A DNA stretch of 9,244 nucleotides from positions 1 to 9,244 of the forward strand of contig JABGTQ010000100.1 in assembly GCA_018647025.1 (NCBI GenBank). Direction: 5' to 3'. Below, piece by piece: positions 1-7,048 of the stretch. The notes under the pieces were generated by a model. The model made no database searches and had not been told where the DNA came from. It saw nothing but the letters and a program-made list of their open reading frames with translations. Both the position numbers and the translations under genes were made by a program. This stretch comes from Nitrospina sp. Its GTDB lineage: Bacteria > Nitrospinota > Nitrospinia > Nitrospinales > VA-1. Within the stretch, counting starts at the first letter, position 1; each line of letters begins with the position of its first letter.

Positions 1-22
1 AAATTGGAGAAATTATTTAAGG

Positions 23-229
23 ATGTCAGAAAAATTCAATACAAACCTAATAAAAGCGATAGAATCATCTTCGGAGGCAGCTGGTATTTGCAGGCAGGCA
101 ATGATTGATGCAAATGATGAAAGTTGTAGGGCGATGTACTCGGCTATCCTCAAAGATTGTGAGAAGCACTTAGATATGCTTAAGGGAGAAGTGGAACTTC
201 ACAAAAAACAAAAAAAATGGGATTTATAA
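23..229 (+). CDS. Small Cys/His helical protein of unknown function, first gene of a two-component operon
   Basis: I do not recognise this 68-residue protein as a named family. It is soluble, charged and almost wholly helix-forming. A helical hairpin is likely: helix 1 about residues 5-30, a turn at DANDES (29-34), and helix 2 about 35-64. It has three Cys (23, 35, 46) and two His (49, 60). C35, C46 and H60 are spaced by about 11 and 14 residues, so they fall near one face of helix 2 with H49. The E14/E18 plus CEKH (46-49) arrangement recalls the E...ExxH pattern of ferritin/rubrerythrin-like helices, with Cys replacing the motif Glu. A metal-binding role is inference. GGAGA at 6-10 lies 12 nt upstream of the ATG. 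The frame is open to the window edge, so a longer N-terminus cannot be excluded. The stop codon directly abuts the regulator's ATG, which implies co-translation and a linked role. Confidence 0.6.
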   Translation: MSEKFNTNLIKAIESSSEAAGICRQAMIDANDESCRAMYSAILKDCEKHLDMLKGEVELHKKQKKWDL

Positions 230-898
230 ATGCGCATACTGGTTGTTGAAGATGATAAAAAAGTTGCTGGTTTTATAAAGAAAGGATTAGAAGAGGAAAG
301 CTATGCTGTCGATGTAGCATATGATGGTGAAGACGGCTTACACTTCGGATCCGAAGGGCAATATGATCTGATTATTTTAGATATTATGCTTCCAAAAATA
401 GATGGTTTAGAAATTCTTTCGCAACTACGCGACCAAGGTAAAGATACTCCTATTCTCCTTTTGACAGCTAAGGATGCAGTTGATGATAAGGTTACAGGGC
501 TTAATAAAGGTGCGGATGATTATTTAACAAAGCCCTTTGCTTTTTCTGAACTATTGGCACGAGTGAGAGTTTTATTGCGTCGTGGTAAGGCTGAAGTAAA
601 AACTACACTCATGATTTCAGACCTTACTCTTGACTTGGTGAGTCATAAAGTTAACCGAGGCGGCGATGAAATTGAGCTTACAGGGAAAGAGTACGGTCTC
701 CTTGAGTATTTTATGCGTAATCAGGAAAAAGTATTGACTAGAACTATGATTGCAGAGCACGTGTGGGACTATAATTTCGACACGTTCACAAACGTTATAG
801 ATGTTTATATTAATCACCTGCGCAAAAAAATTGATAAAGGTAGGGAGTTAAAGTTGTTACACACTTTGCGGGGTGTTGGCTATGTCATGAAAAAATAA
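230..898 (+). CDS. OmpR/PhoB-family response regulator (CusR/CopR-like)
   Basis: This 222-residue DNA-binding regulator is phosphorylated by the kinase encoded next to it. The receiver domain (1-118) has the acidic pocket E7/D8/D9, phosphoacceptor D51 in LIILDIMLP, switch residue T79 and conserved K101 in KPF. The C-terminal winged helix (about 127-222) contains the usual ELTGKEYGLLEYF, the recognition-helix region NVIDVYINHLRKK and the closing RGVGYVM. The full length and all key residues are as expected for the family. The closest style is the heavy-metal regulator group (CusR, CopR), from the FIKKGLEEE and LLLTAKDAVDDKV signatures. The actual signal cannot be read from the sequence. The ATG follows the upstream stop with no gap and has no good Shine-Dalgarno, so translational coupling is likely. 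The kinase ATG lies 1 nt after this stop. Confidence 0.95.
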   Translation: MRILVVEDDKKVAGFIKKGLEEESYAVDVAYDGEDGLHFGSEGQYDLIILDIMLPKIDGLEILSQLRDQGKDTPILLLTAKDAVDDKVTGLNKGADDYLTKPFAFSELLARVRVLLRRGKAEVKTTLMISDLTLDLVSHKVNRGGDEIELTGKEYGLLEYFMRNQEKVLTRTMIAEHVWDYNFDTFTNVIDVYINHLRKKIDKGRELKLLHTLRGVGYVMKK

Positions 899-899
899 T

Positions 900-2330
900 A
901 TGCCTTTTACATCGATTCGTTCTAAATTAACAGCATGGTACGTTCTTCTTTTAGGCTTAATTCTTGTCTTATTCAGTCTCATGTTGTTTTTCTTTCTTTC
1001 TAAACGTTTATATGAAAGCGTAGATAATTCCCTCACTGTTTCTGCTCGTATTGTAGCTCGCTCAACTCAGATCAATAATAGTCGAACCCCGTTACCAGGC
1101 CTTGATCTTTTTTTTGATCAATTCATGGGGTTTGGTACAGATAAATCTTACAAAATTTATGATGGGTCTGGGAATATTGGTTCTCTTTCTCAAAATTTTG
1201 ATGGTTCCCAGTTCCCTCTTTCTCAGCGCTCATATTCGGCGGCGTTAAAAGGAGGCACTTCCTACGAAACTTTTTCCCTCTCCAATGATCATCCCATTAG
1301 AGTAATCACCATGCCAGTATTAAGTCGAGGTAAACTTAGTAATTTGGTTCAGGTGGGAACCTCGCTAAAAGTGGTGGTAGATACCTTAAATAATTTACAG
1401 ATTATTCTCCTGACAGCTGTTCCAGCCGTTCTCCTTTTGACGGCTTTGATTGGTCGATTTATAGCTCGGCGTGCACTTCAGCCTGTAGCAAAAATCACAC
1501 AGACTGCGAAAGATATTGGCTCAGGTGCCAACCTCAGCCAACGTATTCCGGTACCAAAAGTTAAGGATGAGATTGGACAATTAGCGCTCACATTCAATTC
1601 GATGATGGATCGTCTAGAGAGTTCTTTTACGCAAATGCGTCAGTTTAGCAGTGATGCCTCGCACGAACTTCGGACGCCCTTAACTGTTCTAAAAGGACAA
1701 AGTGAACTTGCCTTAGGAAAAGAAAGAAAATCAGAAGAATATCAGGAGGTTATTTCTAGCAACCTTGAAGAAGTTCAGTATATGTCAAAAGTTCTTGAAG
1801 ACTTATTTCTGCTTTCAAAGTCAGATGAAAACCAAATTGCATTAGACTTAGAATTAGTCGATCTTAAATCACTTGTTGAAGAGGTGTGCAAACATGCCGA
1901 AATCATTGCCTCAGAAAAACATATAAAAATTTCTATTGCTTATATTGAGAGTGTGGAAGTTTATGGAGATCTCGTCCGTCTAAGGCAAATGATATGGAAT
2001 GTTGTGGTAAACGGAATTAAATATACACAACCGGATGGGGAGGTAAAAATATCTATTCAAAGTAAGGGAGATAGTGTACTAATTGTTGTCCAAGACAACG
2101 GCATTGGTATTTCTGAAGAAGATTTACCTCTTGTTTGTAATCGATTTTATCGAGTAGATAAGGCACGTTCGCGCCAAGAAGGAGGAACAGGACTCGGTCT
2201 AAGTATTTGTAAATACATTGTGGGTGCGCATAAAGGTAGTATAAAAATTGAAAGTAAACTGGGCAAAGGAACAAAATTCAAGATCACCCTTCCTAAATCA
2301 GCAATCTCAAATCAGCAAAAAACAGGATAG
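900..2330 (+). CDS. Membrane sensor histidine kinase with HAMP domain (CusS-like)
   Basis: This 476-residue inner-membrane kinase is the partner of the preceding regulator. Transmembrane segment 1 spans about 14-34 and segment 2 about 166-188. They flank a periplasmic sensor region of about 130 residues (35-165) in which I see no recognisable metal-ligand cluster and no Cys. A HAMP linker follows (about 188-240). The H-box is SHELRTP with phosphoacceptor H255. The ATPase domain shows the N-box (N367, N371 in NGIKYT), G1 DNGIGI (399-404), an F-box at FYRVDKARSR (416-425) and G2 GGTGLGLSI (428-436), so it should be catalytically intact. Its layout matches heavy-metal sensor kinases, but the ligand is unknown. 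Translation is probably coupled to the regulator (1-nt gap). The TAG stop directly abuts the stop of the opposing SH3-domain gene, leaving no room for a terminator between the two coding regions. Confidence 0.95.
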   Translation: MPFTSIRSKLTAWYVLLLGLILVLFSLMLFFFLSKRLYESVDNSLTVSARIVARSTQINNSRTPLPGLDLFFDQFMGFGTDKSYKIYDGSGNIGSLSQNFDGSQFPLSQRSYSAALKGGTSYETFSLSNDHPIRVITMPVLSRGKLSNLVQVGTSLKVVVDTLNNLQIILLTAVPAVLLLTALIGRFIARRALQPVAKITQTAKDIGSGANLSQRIPVPKVKDEIGQLALTFNSMMDRLESSFTQMRQFSSDASHELRTPLTVLKGQSELALGKERKSEEYQEVISSNLEEVQYMSKVLEDLFLLSKSDENQIALDLELVDLKSLVEEVCKHAEIIASEKHIKISIAYIESVEVYGDLVRLRQMIWNVVVNGIKYTQPDGEVKISIQSKGDSVLIVVQDNGIGISEEDLPLVCNRFYRVDKARSRQEGGTGLGLSICKYIVGAHKGSIKIESKLGKGTKFKITLPKSAISNQQKTG

Positions 2331-2819
2331 CTATTGAATCCAGACAAGAGATCGGTGAACCCAGGCCTTATCACCCACACTGTCTTCGACATGGACCCAA
2401 GGTTTTTTTATCTTTAATACTTTCATTGAAAAATATTTATCAATAGGACTCCATTTAACTTGGGGAAATTTTGTTCCTGGACCCTCACGTAAGTTTGTTT
2501 TGTTATTTTTAATGACAGCACACATATAGGACTTGGTAGTAATCGTTCTATATATCCAGTAAATATCACCATCTAAATCTTGCACTCTAAGCCAGCTACC
2601 CTTTCTTCCAACTTGCTTAAATGGCATGTATTTTAGGACTGTCCACAGTTTTTCTTTCTGTTTTCCTGGTCCTGAGCGAAGATTTGCTTTTTTATCCTTG
2701 ACGCAAAGCGCTTCAGCTGTTTCTTTTTGAAATAGAGATAGGGCAATGGTGGAAAAGAAAAATAGAGAGAAGATAAAATATTTGTTGATCTTTTGGGATT
2801 CTAAAAAATGAATTATCAT
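2331..2819 (-). CDS. Exported protein with two tandem bacterial SH3 (SH3b) domains
   Basis: This 162-residue protein has an N-terminal signal peptide with a hydrophobic core at about 14-30 and a likely signal peptidase I site after AEA (35-37). Two SH3b repeats follow, about 39-94 and 100-160. Each starts with Cys-containing CVKD or CAVIKN, then NLRSGPG (46-52) or NLREGPG (109-115), and ends in a W-x-x-V plus WIYR/WVHR strand. C39 and C100 sit at equivalent places and could pair as a disulfide in the periplasm. C39 lacks a proper lipobox. SH3b domains commonly bind peptidoglycan or serve as targeting modules, and no catalytic domain is attached here. The start has no Shine-Dalgarno. An extended -10-like TGC-TACTAT on the minus strand (2856-2848) could be its promoter, though I see no good -35. 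The stop codon abuts that of the convergent kinase gene. Confidence 0.85.
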   Translation of the reverse strand: MIIHFLESQKINKYFIFSLFFFSTIALSLFQKETAEALCVKDKKANLRSGPGKQKEKLWTVLKYMPFKQVGRKGSWLRVQDLDGDIYWIYRTITTKSYMCAVIKNNKTNLREGPGTKFPQVKWSPIDKYFSMKVLKIKKPWVHVEDSVGDKAWVHRSLVWIQ

Positions 2820-3020
2820 AACTAATATTTTTAAGTAATAATTAACTATAGTAGCATAATAATAATTTATCTTTGTTGATTTTAGTTGGCTAATTTCGTT
2901 TTTAAGCGCAGGTGTTTTTTAAAATTTCATGTTGACCTAAAAACCACGAGTGTCAGTAGGTTTTTATTGTTACTCAACGAAGTTTATTTCTTACCATTAA
3001 AGTTATTTAAATTAAAACTG

Positions 3021-4151
3021 ATGATTTTTGTGACCACTTTACAGTTTCTTCTGATTATTTTTATAGCGACTTACCTTGTTATAAATATAATTTACCTTGT
3101 TCGACTTTGTCCGATTATGGATGAATTAATTTCCTACCCTTATATCTCAGTATGTATTCCGGCTAGAAATGAAGAAAGAGATATAGAAGACTGTGTGAAG
3201 TCACTATTAAACCAGAATTACCCAAACTTTGAGGTCATCGTGGTGGATGATAACTCTACGGACAATACAGCAAAAATTATTTACTCAATGAAAAAGCAAT
3301 ATCCTAACTTGATTTTTGTTGCTGGAGCAAAGTTGATTTCTGGGTGGGTAGGTAAACCATACGCATTACATCAGGCTTATCAAAGGTCACGTGGTCAATA
3401 CTTATTGTTTACCGATGCTGATCTTATGTACAAGCCACACGCGTTGAACACGGCTATGCATACAATGAAGTGTAAAGATCTTGACTTGTTGACACTTATG
3501 CCTGCGGCGATATTTGGTTCATTTTGGGAGCGAGTAGTTCAGCCGGTAATATTTGGGTTTATAGCCGCTCTTACAAACTTTAGAAAAGTTAATAGTAAAA
3601 GTCATAAAAGTGCTATGGGGTTCGGTGCCTTTTTGATGTTCAAAAAATCATCTTATAGAAAAATCGGTGGACACCGTAGCGTTTCTAATGAAGTTCTTGA
3701 GGATGTAATGATTGCCAAAAAAGCAAAACTCAGTGGGCTCTCTACTTTGGTTGCAGATGGGAAGTATTTGTTCTCAATTCGTATGTATCACTCTATGAAA
3801 GAGATCTGGATTGGTTGGAGAAAAAATATTTTTTTAGCCATGAAAAAATCAATCTTTAGGACATTTTACTATATGGCCATGGTTCTTTTTTTTATCTTAA
3901 CCCCTTATATTGTTGTCATAGGTAACTTGTGGATAGGGTCGGGGAGCGTTTGGATAGGCCTTTCTTTGTTATGCCTTGGGATGTCTTTAGTTGGAGGTTT
4001 AGGTTTGTGTCATGAACTAGGATTAGAAAGAAAAAACGTTTTTCTTTTTCCTCTGGGAGCTATTATGATGGTTGTTATCATGCTTAACTCGATGATGCAG
4101 GCTTTGTTTCTTAGGCGAACCGAGTGGCGTGGAAGAACTTACCAGCAGTAA
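3021..4151 (+). CDS. Membrane-anchored family 2 glycosyltransferase
   Basis: This GT-A fold enzyme transfers a sugar from a nucleotide-sugar donor on the cytoplasmic face of the membrane. From the ATG at 3021 it is 376 residues. An N-terminal membrane segment (about 5-27) leads into the catalytic domain: SVCIPARNEE (43-52), VVDDNST (74-80), GWVGKPYAL (108-116), the metal-binding TDAD (131-134) and the EVLEDV acid motif (224-229). RMYHSMKEIWIGW (254-266) follows. Three C-terminal membrane segments (about 282-303, 308-330, 339-364) and a closing EWRGRTY complete it. This layout is that of the CrtQ/HpnB-like group, which act on lipid or carotenoid acceptors. The acceptor here is unknown, and no carotenoid or hopanoid gene is visible. 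A TTG at 2886 would add 45 residues, but it directly follows an in-frame TAG and has no Shine-Dalgarno. I prefer the ATG, which places the first membrane segment at the N-terminus. It stands alone between two minus-strand transcription units. Confidence 0.85.
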   Translation: MIFVTTLQFLLIIFIATYLVINIIYLVRLCPIMDELISYPYISVCIPARNEERDIEDCVKSLLNQNYPNFEVIVVDDNSTDNTAKIIYSMKKQYPNLIFVAGAKLISGWVGKPYALHQAYQRSRGQYLLFTDADLMYKPHALNTAMHTMKCKDLDLLTLMPAAIFGSFWERVVQPVIFGFIAALTNFRKVNSKSHKSAMGFGAFLMFKKSSYRKIGGHRSVSNEVLEDVMIAKKAKLSGLSTLVADGKYLFSIRMYHSMKEIWIGWRKNIFLAMKKSIFRTFYYMAMVLFFILTPYIVVIGNLWIGSGSVWIGLSLLCLGMSLVGGLGLCHELGLERKNVFLFPLGAIMMVVIMLNSMMQALFLRRTEWRGRTYQQ

Positions 4152-4180
4152 TACGACTTATTATGAAAAGAATTAGAAGC

Positions 4181-4963
4181 TTATTTATTTTTTGATTCCT
4201 GCCAGTAGTGTTCCATCTCTTCTAAGGTCGAATCTTTAAGAGTTTTCCCTTTTTCTTCTAATTGCTGTTCTATGTAATGAAATCTTTTTATAAATTTGTT
4301 GTTAGTGGAGCGAAGTGCTTCCTCTGCATCAATTTTATAGAACTTGGATATATTGGTGATCACAAAAATGATATCTCCAATTTCGCTTTGGATGTCCATA
4401 TTTTTTTTTGCGAGTACAGCCTCCTTAAATTCTAATATTTCTTCATCTAGTTTGTCGAACACGTCATCTATTCTCTCCCAGTCGAATCCTTCTTTCGCGG
4501 CTTTCTTTTGAATCTTTTGTGCCCTAATTAGGCTTGGAAGGTTTATTGGAATGCTATCCAAAATAGATTTTTGGTTTTTTTTATTTTTTTCTTTTTTTTT
4601 AATATCCTCCCACTGTTCAATCACCTGATCTGGTGTGCTTAATTTACCATCTTTAAATACATGCGGATGACGCCTAACCATTTTTCCACTTAAATTATCG
4701 ATGACGTCTCGAAAATCAAATTCGCCTTTCAGGCTAGAGATTTTAGAATGAAATATTATTTGATACAGTAAATCCCCTAGTTCGTCTTTGATTTTTTCTG
4801 GATCGTTTTCGTCTAATGCCTCTAGTACTTCATAAGTTTCTTCAACCAGGTATGGCTTCAGAGACTCTCGAGTTTGCACTTTGTCCCAGGGGCAACCATC
4901 TTCTCCCATGAGAGTGTCTGTGATTTTAATCAGTTTGGAGAGAGAATTTAGAGTTTCGTCCAT
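4181..4963 (-). CDS. mazG: Nucleoside triphosphate pyrophosphohydrolase MazG
   Basis: This enzyme hydrolyses NTPs and dNTPs to monophosphates plus pyrophosphate, as cytoplasmic pool sanitation. At 260 residues it matches the length of two-domain MazG. The N-terminal domain contains GCPWDKVQT (23-31), the EExxE helix E41/E42/E45, the ExxD helix E61/D64, and MVRRHPHVF (95-103). The C-terminal repeat carries EEILEFKEA (174-182) and SEIGDIIF (193-200) with E194/D197, plus NKFIKRFHYIE (222-232). Both Mg-binding helix pairs look intact. The linker (about 121-133) is nearly all Lys and Asn and is encoded by long A-runs. AAGGG (complement of 4974-4978) lies 10 nt before the ATG as a Shine-Dalgarno. 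It is the last gene of the hemW-TPR-mazG unit, 24 nt after the TPR stop. It converges on the glycosyltransferase gene, 29 nt away. Confidence 0.96.
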   Translation of the reverse strand: MDETLNSLSKLIKITDTLMGEDGCPWDKVQTRESLKPYLVEETYEVLEALDENDPEKIKDELGDLLYQIIFHSKISSLKGEFDFRDVIDNLSGKMVRRHPHVFKDGKLSTPDQVIEQWEDIKKKEKNKKNQKSILDSIPINLPSLIRAQKIQKKAAKEGFDWERIDDVFDKLDEEILEFKEAVLAKKNMDIQSEIGDIIFVITNISKFYKIDAEEALRSTNNKFIKRFHYIEQQLEEKGKTLKDSTLEEMEHYWQESKNK

Positions 4964-4987
4964 TAAGTATTAACCCTTGGATGTAAA

Positions 4988-5635
4988 TTATTTGGATTTT
5001 AATTTTAACTCTTTATAGATACTATATTCCTTCTCTGCCTCGTCTTTTCTTCCCTCGGCCAGATGGAGTTCTCCCAGGAGCTTATGAGTAGGAGGAAAAA
5101 CGGGCATATCTTTTAAAGATTTTTTTAGGTAAGTCATAGCTTCACTATAACGCTTTTGTTTAAGATAAAGCTCTCCCAAGTTTGTTGATACAAGATGAAA
5201 TGAACCGAACAACGATAAAGCTTTTTTTAAAAATATTTCAGCTTTGTTGTAGTTCCCCATTGTCATATGTAAAGCACCGATATTATTGAGTGTCATTGGG
5301 AAACTAGGGTTGATGGATAAACTTTTTTCATAGGCGTTAAGTGCTTTTTCGTTTTCTTTTATCTGGCTGTACACCATCCCCAGGTTGTTGTAAGCATAAT
5401 AATTATTAGGTTCCTTGTGTGTTATTTTCAGGAATATTTTTAATGCTTCTTCATTGTTCCCGGTTTGGCTTAGATGTGCGGCGTGTCGCATCCAGCTGTT
5501 TGTTTCTGACCGGTTGGCAAGCGAGAAACTCACAGAGTTGAAAAATATGACAAGGGTCAAAAAGAATACGGTAATACTCCTAGAGAAATTTGATCGAGCG
5601 TTGGATTTACTTTGGTAGGTATTAAAATTCTTCAT
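4988..5635 (-). CDS. Exported TPR-repeat protein
   Basis: This 215-residue protein has a signal sequence or membrane anchor: a basic N-region, a hydrophobic core at about 21-37 and a possible cleavage site after SLA (38-40). The rest is about five consecutive 34-residue tetratricopeptide repeats (roughly 46-79, 80-113, 114-147, 148-181, 182-215). Examples are YAYNNLGMVYSQIKENEKAL and TNLGELYLKQKRYSEAM, with the regular small/Gly/Tyr and Pro positions of TPRs. TPRs form a helical scaffold for protein binding, so an envelope-side adaptor role is likely. The partner cannot be read from the sequence. There is no enzyme motif. Between hemW (37 nt upstream) and mazG (24 nt downstream) on the same strand, it is probably co-transcribed, though neither neighbour is functionally tied to TPR scaffolds. 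No clear Shine-Dalgarno is seen. Confidence 0.88.
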   Translation of the reverse strand: MKNFNTYQSKSNARSNFSRSITVFFLTLVIFFNSVSFSLANRSETNSWMRHAAHLSQTGNNEEALKIFLKITHKEPNNYYAYNNLGMVYSQIKENEKALNAYEKSLSINPSFPMTLNNIGALHMTMGNYNKAEIFLKKALSLFGSFHLVSTNLGELYLKQKRYSEAMTYLKKSLKDMPVFPPTHKLLGELHLAEGRKDEAEKEYSIYKELKLKSK

Positions 5636-5672
5636 TATTTCGGCATGTATTTTTATGTGTTTTCTGTTTTTT

Positions 5673-6815
5673 TTAAATAAACTCTAAAATAACTGAATCT
5701 GTTAGAAATAGTCCTTTTTTGGAGAGTCGTAGAAAGTTATCTTCGATAAGAATAAGCTCCTTTTCTTTTAATGATTGAAGGGTGTTTTTAAATAAGTTTA
5801 TAAAAGAAACTTGAAAACGTTTTTCAAATTCATTAATGCTGATACCTTGAAGTAATCGTAGCCCCAGCATAATAGTTTCACCCATAGCTTGTCGGGGTTG
5901 GAGAGTTTCACTGTGCTCAACAGCAGTTTTTTTCTCTTTTACTTGTCGGATATAATGAGCTGGTAGATTAATGTTTTTAAACCGAGTGCCATCCATATAT
6001 GATGATGCTCCTGCTCCTATCCCCAGACTGTTAGAATTTTTCCAGTATGTAATATTATGCTTGCACTCTTTCCCTTCACGAGAAAAATTTGATATTTCGT
6101 ACTGATTAAATCCTTTCTTTGTGAGGTATTCGATGGTTGTTTTGTAGAGCTCTAGTTGATGGTCATCATCAGGCATGATTAATTTTCCGTTAGATTGGAG
6201 CTTTGAGAAAGCTGTTCCTTGTTCAATGGTTAAATTATATGTAGAAAGATGCTCTGGGGTTTTTTCCATCGCTTTGTTTAAATTACTTTCCCAAGATGCA
6301 ATGGATTGGTTTGGGACGGCAAACATAAGGTCTAAAGAAAGGTTGTCGAAACCGGCCTTTCTTGCGCAGTCAACAGTCGAATGAATCTCGTTCGGTCCGT
6401 GGGCTCGATCCAATAATTTTAACTCTTCTTTGTCGAACGACTGAACTCCTATGCTGATACGATTGTATCCTGTTCTGCGAATTGATTTCATTAGCTTCAC
6501 ATCAACGGTTGCAGGATTGGCTTCAATTGTTACTTCGGCGTCGGATGCTACTGTAAATTCGTTCACGCATTCCTTGAGAATACGCTCTAATTGAAAGGCA
6601 TTGAGTGTGGTTGGTGTTCCTCCACCAAGAAAAATAGTTTTTATGATATTGGTGTTTGTATAAATTTTCGCATAATGTTTCATTTCTAGCACTAGAGCAT
6701 CTATATAATGGTCCATCTCATCTCGCTTGATTGGATGAGAATTGAAGTCACAATAGCCGCATTTATGAATGCAGTAAGGAATATGAATGTATAGTCCTAG
6801 CGGTTTTTTTTTCAT
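5673..6815 (-). CDS. hemW: Radical SAM heme chaperone HemW
   Basis: HemW is a radical SAM protein, long misannotated as an oxygen-independent coproporphyrinogen III oxidase (HemN), that binds heme and hands it to target proteins. At 380 residues it is close to E. coli HemW length. It shows LYIHIPYC (8-15) and the 4Fe-4S motif CxxxCxxC (C15, C19, C22), followed by the HemW-type CDFNSH (22-27). GGGTPT (64-69), EANPATV (98-104), RISIGVQSF (119-127) and LDLMFAVPNQ (161-170) follow. The C-terminal half has CKHNITYW (251-258) and GIGAGASSY (265-273). It lacks the longer N-terminal region expected of a true HemN, and the CDFNS context favours HemW. It is the first gene of the hemW-TPR-mazG unit. The 5' region holds a 7-bp inverted repeat (6828-6855), but I see no Shine-Dalgarno ahead of the ATG. 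Confidence 0.94.
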   Translation of the reverse strand: MKKKPLGLYIHIPYCIHKCGYCDFNSHPIKRDEMDHYIDALVLEMKHYAKIYTNTNIIKTIFLGGGTPTTLNAFQLERILKECVNEFTVASDAEVTIEANPATVDVKLMKSIRRTGYNRISIGVQSFDKEELKLLDRAHGPNEIHSTVDCARKAGFDNLSLDLMFAVPNQSIASWESNLNKAMEKTPEHLSTYNLTIEQGTAFSKLQSNGKLIMPDDDHQLELYKTTIEYLTKKGFNQYEISNFSREGKECKHNITYWKNSNSLGIGAGASSYMDGTRFKNINLPAHYIRQVKEKKTAVEHSETLQPRQAMGETIMLGLRLLQGISINEFEKRFQVSFINLFKNTLQSLKEKELILIEDNFLRLSKKGLFLTDSVILEFI

Positions 6816-6827
6816 TTTTTTAATAGT

Positions 6828-6855
6828 TGTGTCACTTTACCTGCGTTATGACACA
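6828..6855. repeat. Inverted repeat TGTGTCA-N14-TGACACA, possible operator before hemW
   Basis: The two 7-bp arms (6828-6834 and 6849-6855) are perfect reverse complements. Their centres are 21 bp apart, about two helical turns, so a dimeric regulator could contact both from one side. The repeat begins 13 nt upstream of the hemW ATG, where a repressor could block transcription. Alternatively it is a stem with a 14-nt loop in the hemW leader RNA. Chance occurrence is possible for a repeat this short. Confidence 0.35.
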
Positions 6856-6944
6856 TGCATAGTTCGTTGATTAGTTTTAAGTATTAAAAATATTAAATTA
6901 TTTTGTATTTTGAAAGAGTTTTTGTTACGAGTAGTTTTATTTAA

Positions 6945-6975
6945 ATGATACGCCAATGTTGCTTTAAGGTATCAT
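6945..6975. repeat. Inverted repeat ATGATAC-N17-GTATCAT upstream of era
   Basis: The arms at 6945-6951 and 6969-6975 are perfect complements, with centres 24 bp apart. The repeat ends 73 nt before the era ATG, inside the expected promoter region. The role is unknown. The 24-bp spacing fits the helical repeat less well than the hemW-side repeat, and a chance match is possible. Confidence 0.25.
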
Positions 6976-7048
6976 GGTAGAGTTATTTATACACTCTTGT
7001 AAGGTCTGTGTTTTGTTAATTATTGTTTGCCCATAACTATTTATTCAC

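Larger units (their letters stand above)
6816..7048. promoter_or_regulatory. Divergent intergenic control region between hemW and era
   Basis: This 233-nt non-coding stretch separates two divergent genes and so must carry promoters for both. It is AT-rich and has no credible ORF or tRNA. Two perfect 7-bp inverted repeats stand out: TGTGTCA/TGACACA on the hemW side (6828-6855) and ATGATAC/GTATCAT on the era side (6945-6975). I could not identify a convincing -35/-10 pair for either gene. Confidence 0.6.

Noticed and set aside
617..817. Minus-strand open frame inside the response regulator gene
   Set aside because: It is antisense to a well-conserved regulator, has no family resemblance and no ribosome-binding site.
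2053..2274. Minus-strand open frame inside the kinase ATPase domain
   Set aside because: It is a shadow of the kinase coding frame with an implausible composition.
2805..2823. ATTATCAT at the SH3-gene start resembling a Fur half-site
   Set aside because: Only about 11 of 19 positions fit the Fur box, which is no better than chance in AT-rich DNA.
4152..4180. Bidirectional terminator between the glycosyltransferase gene and mazG
   Set aside because: The 29-nt gap contains no stem followed by a T-run that I can find.
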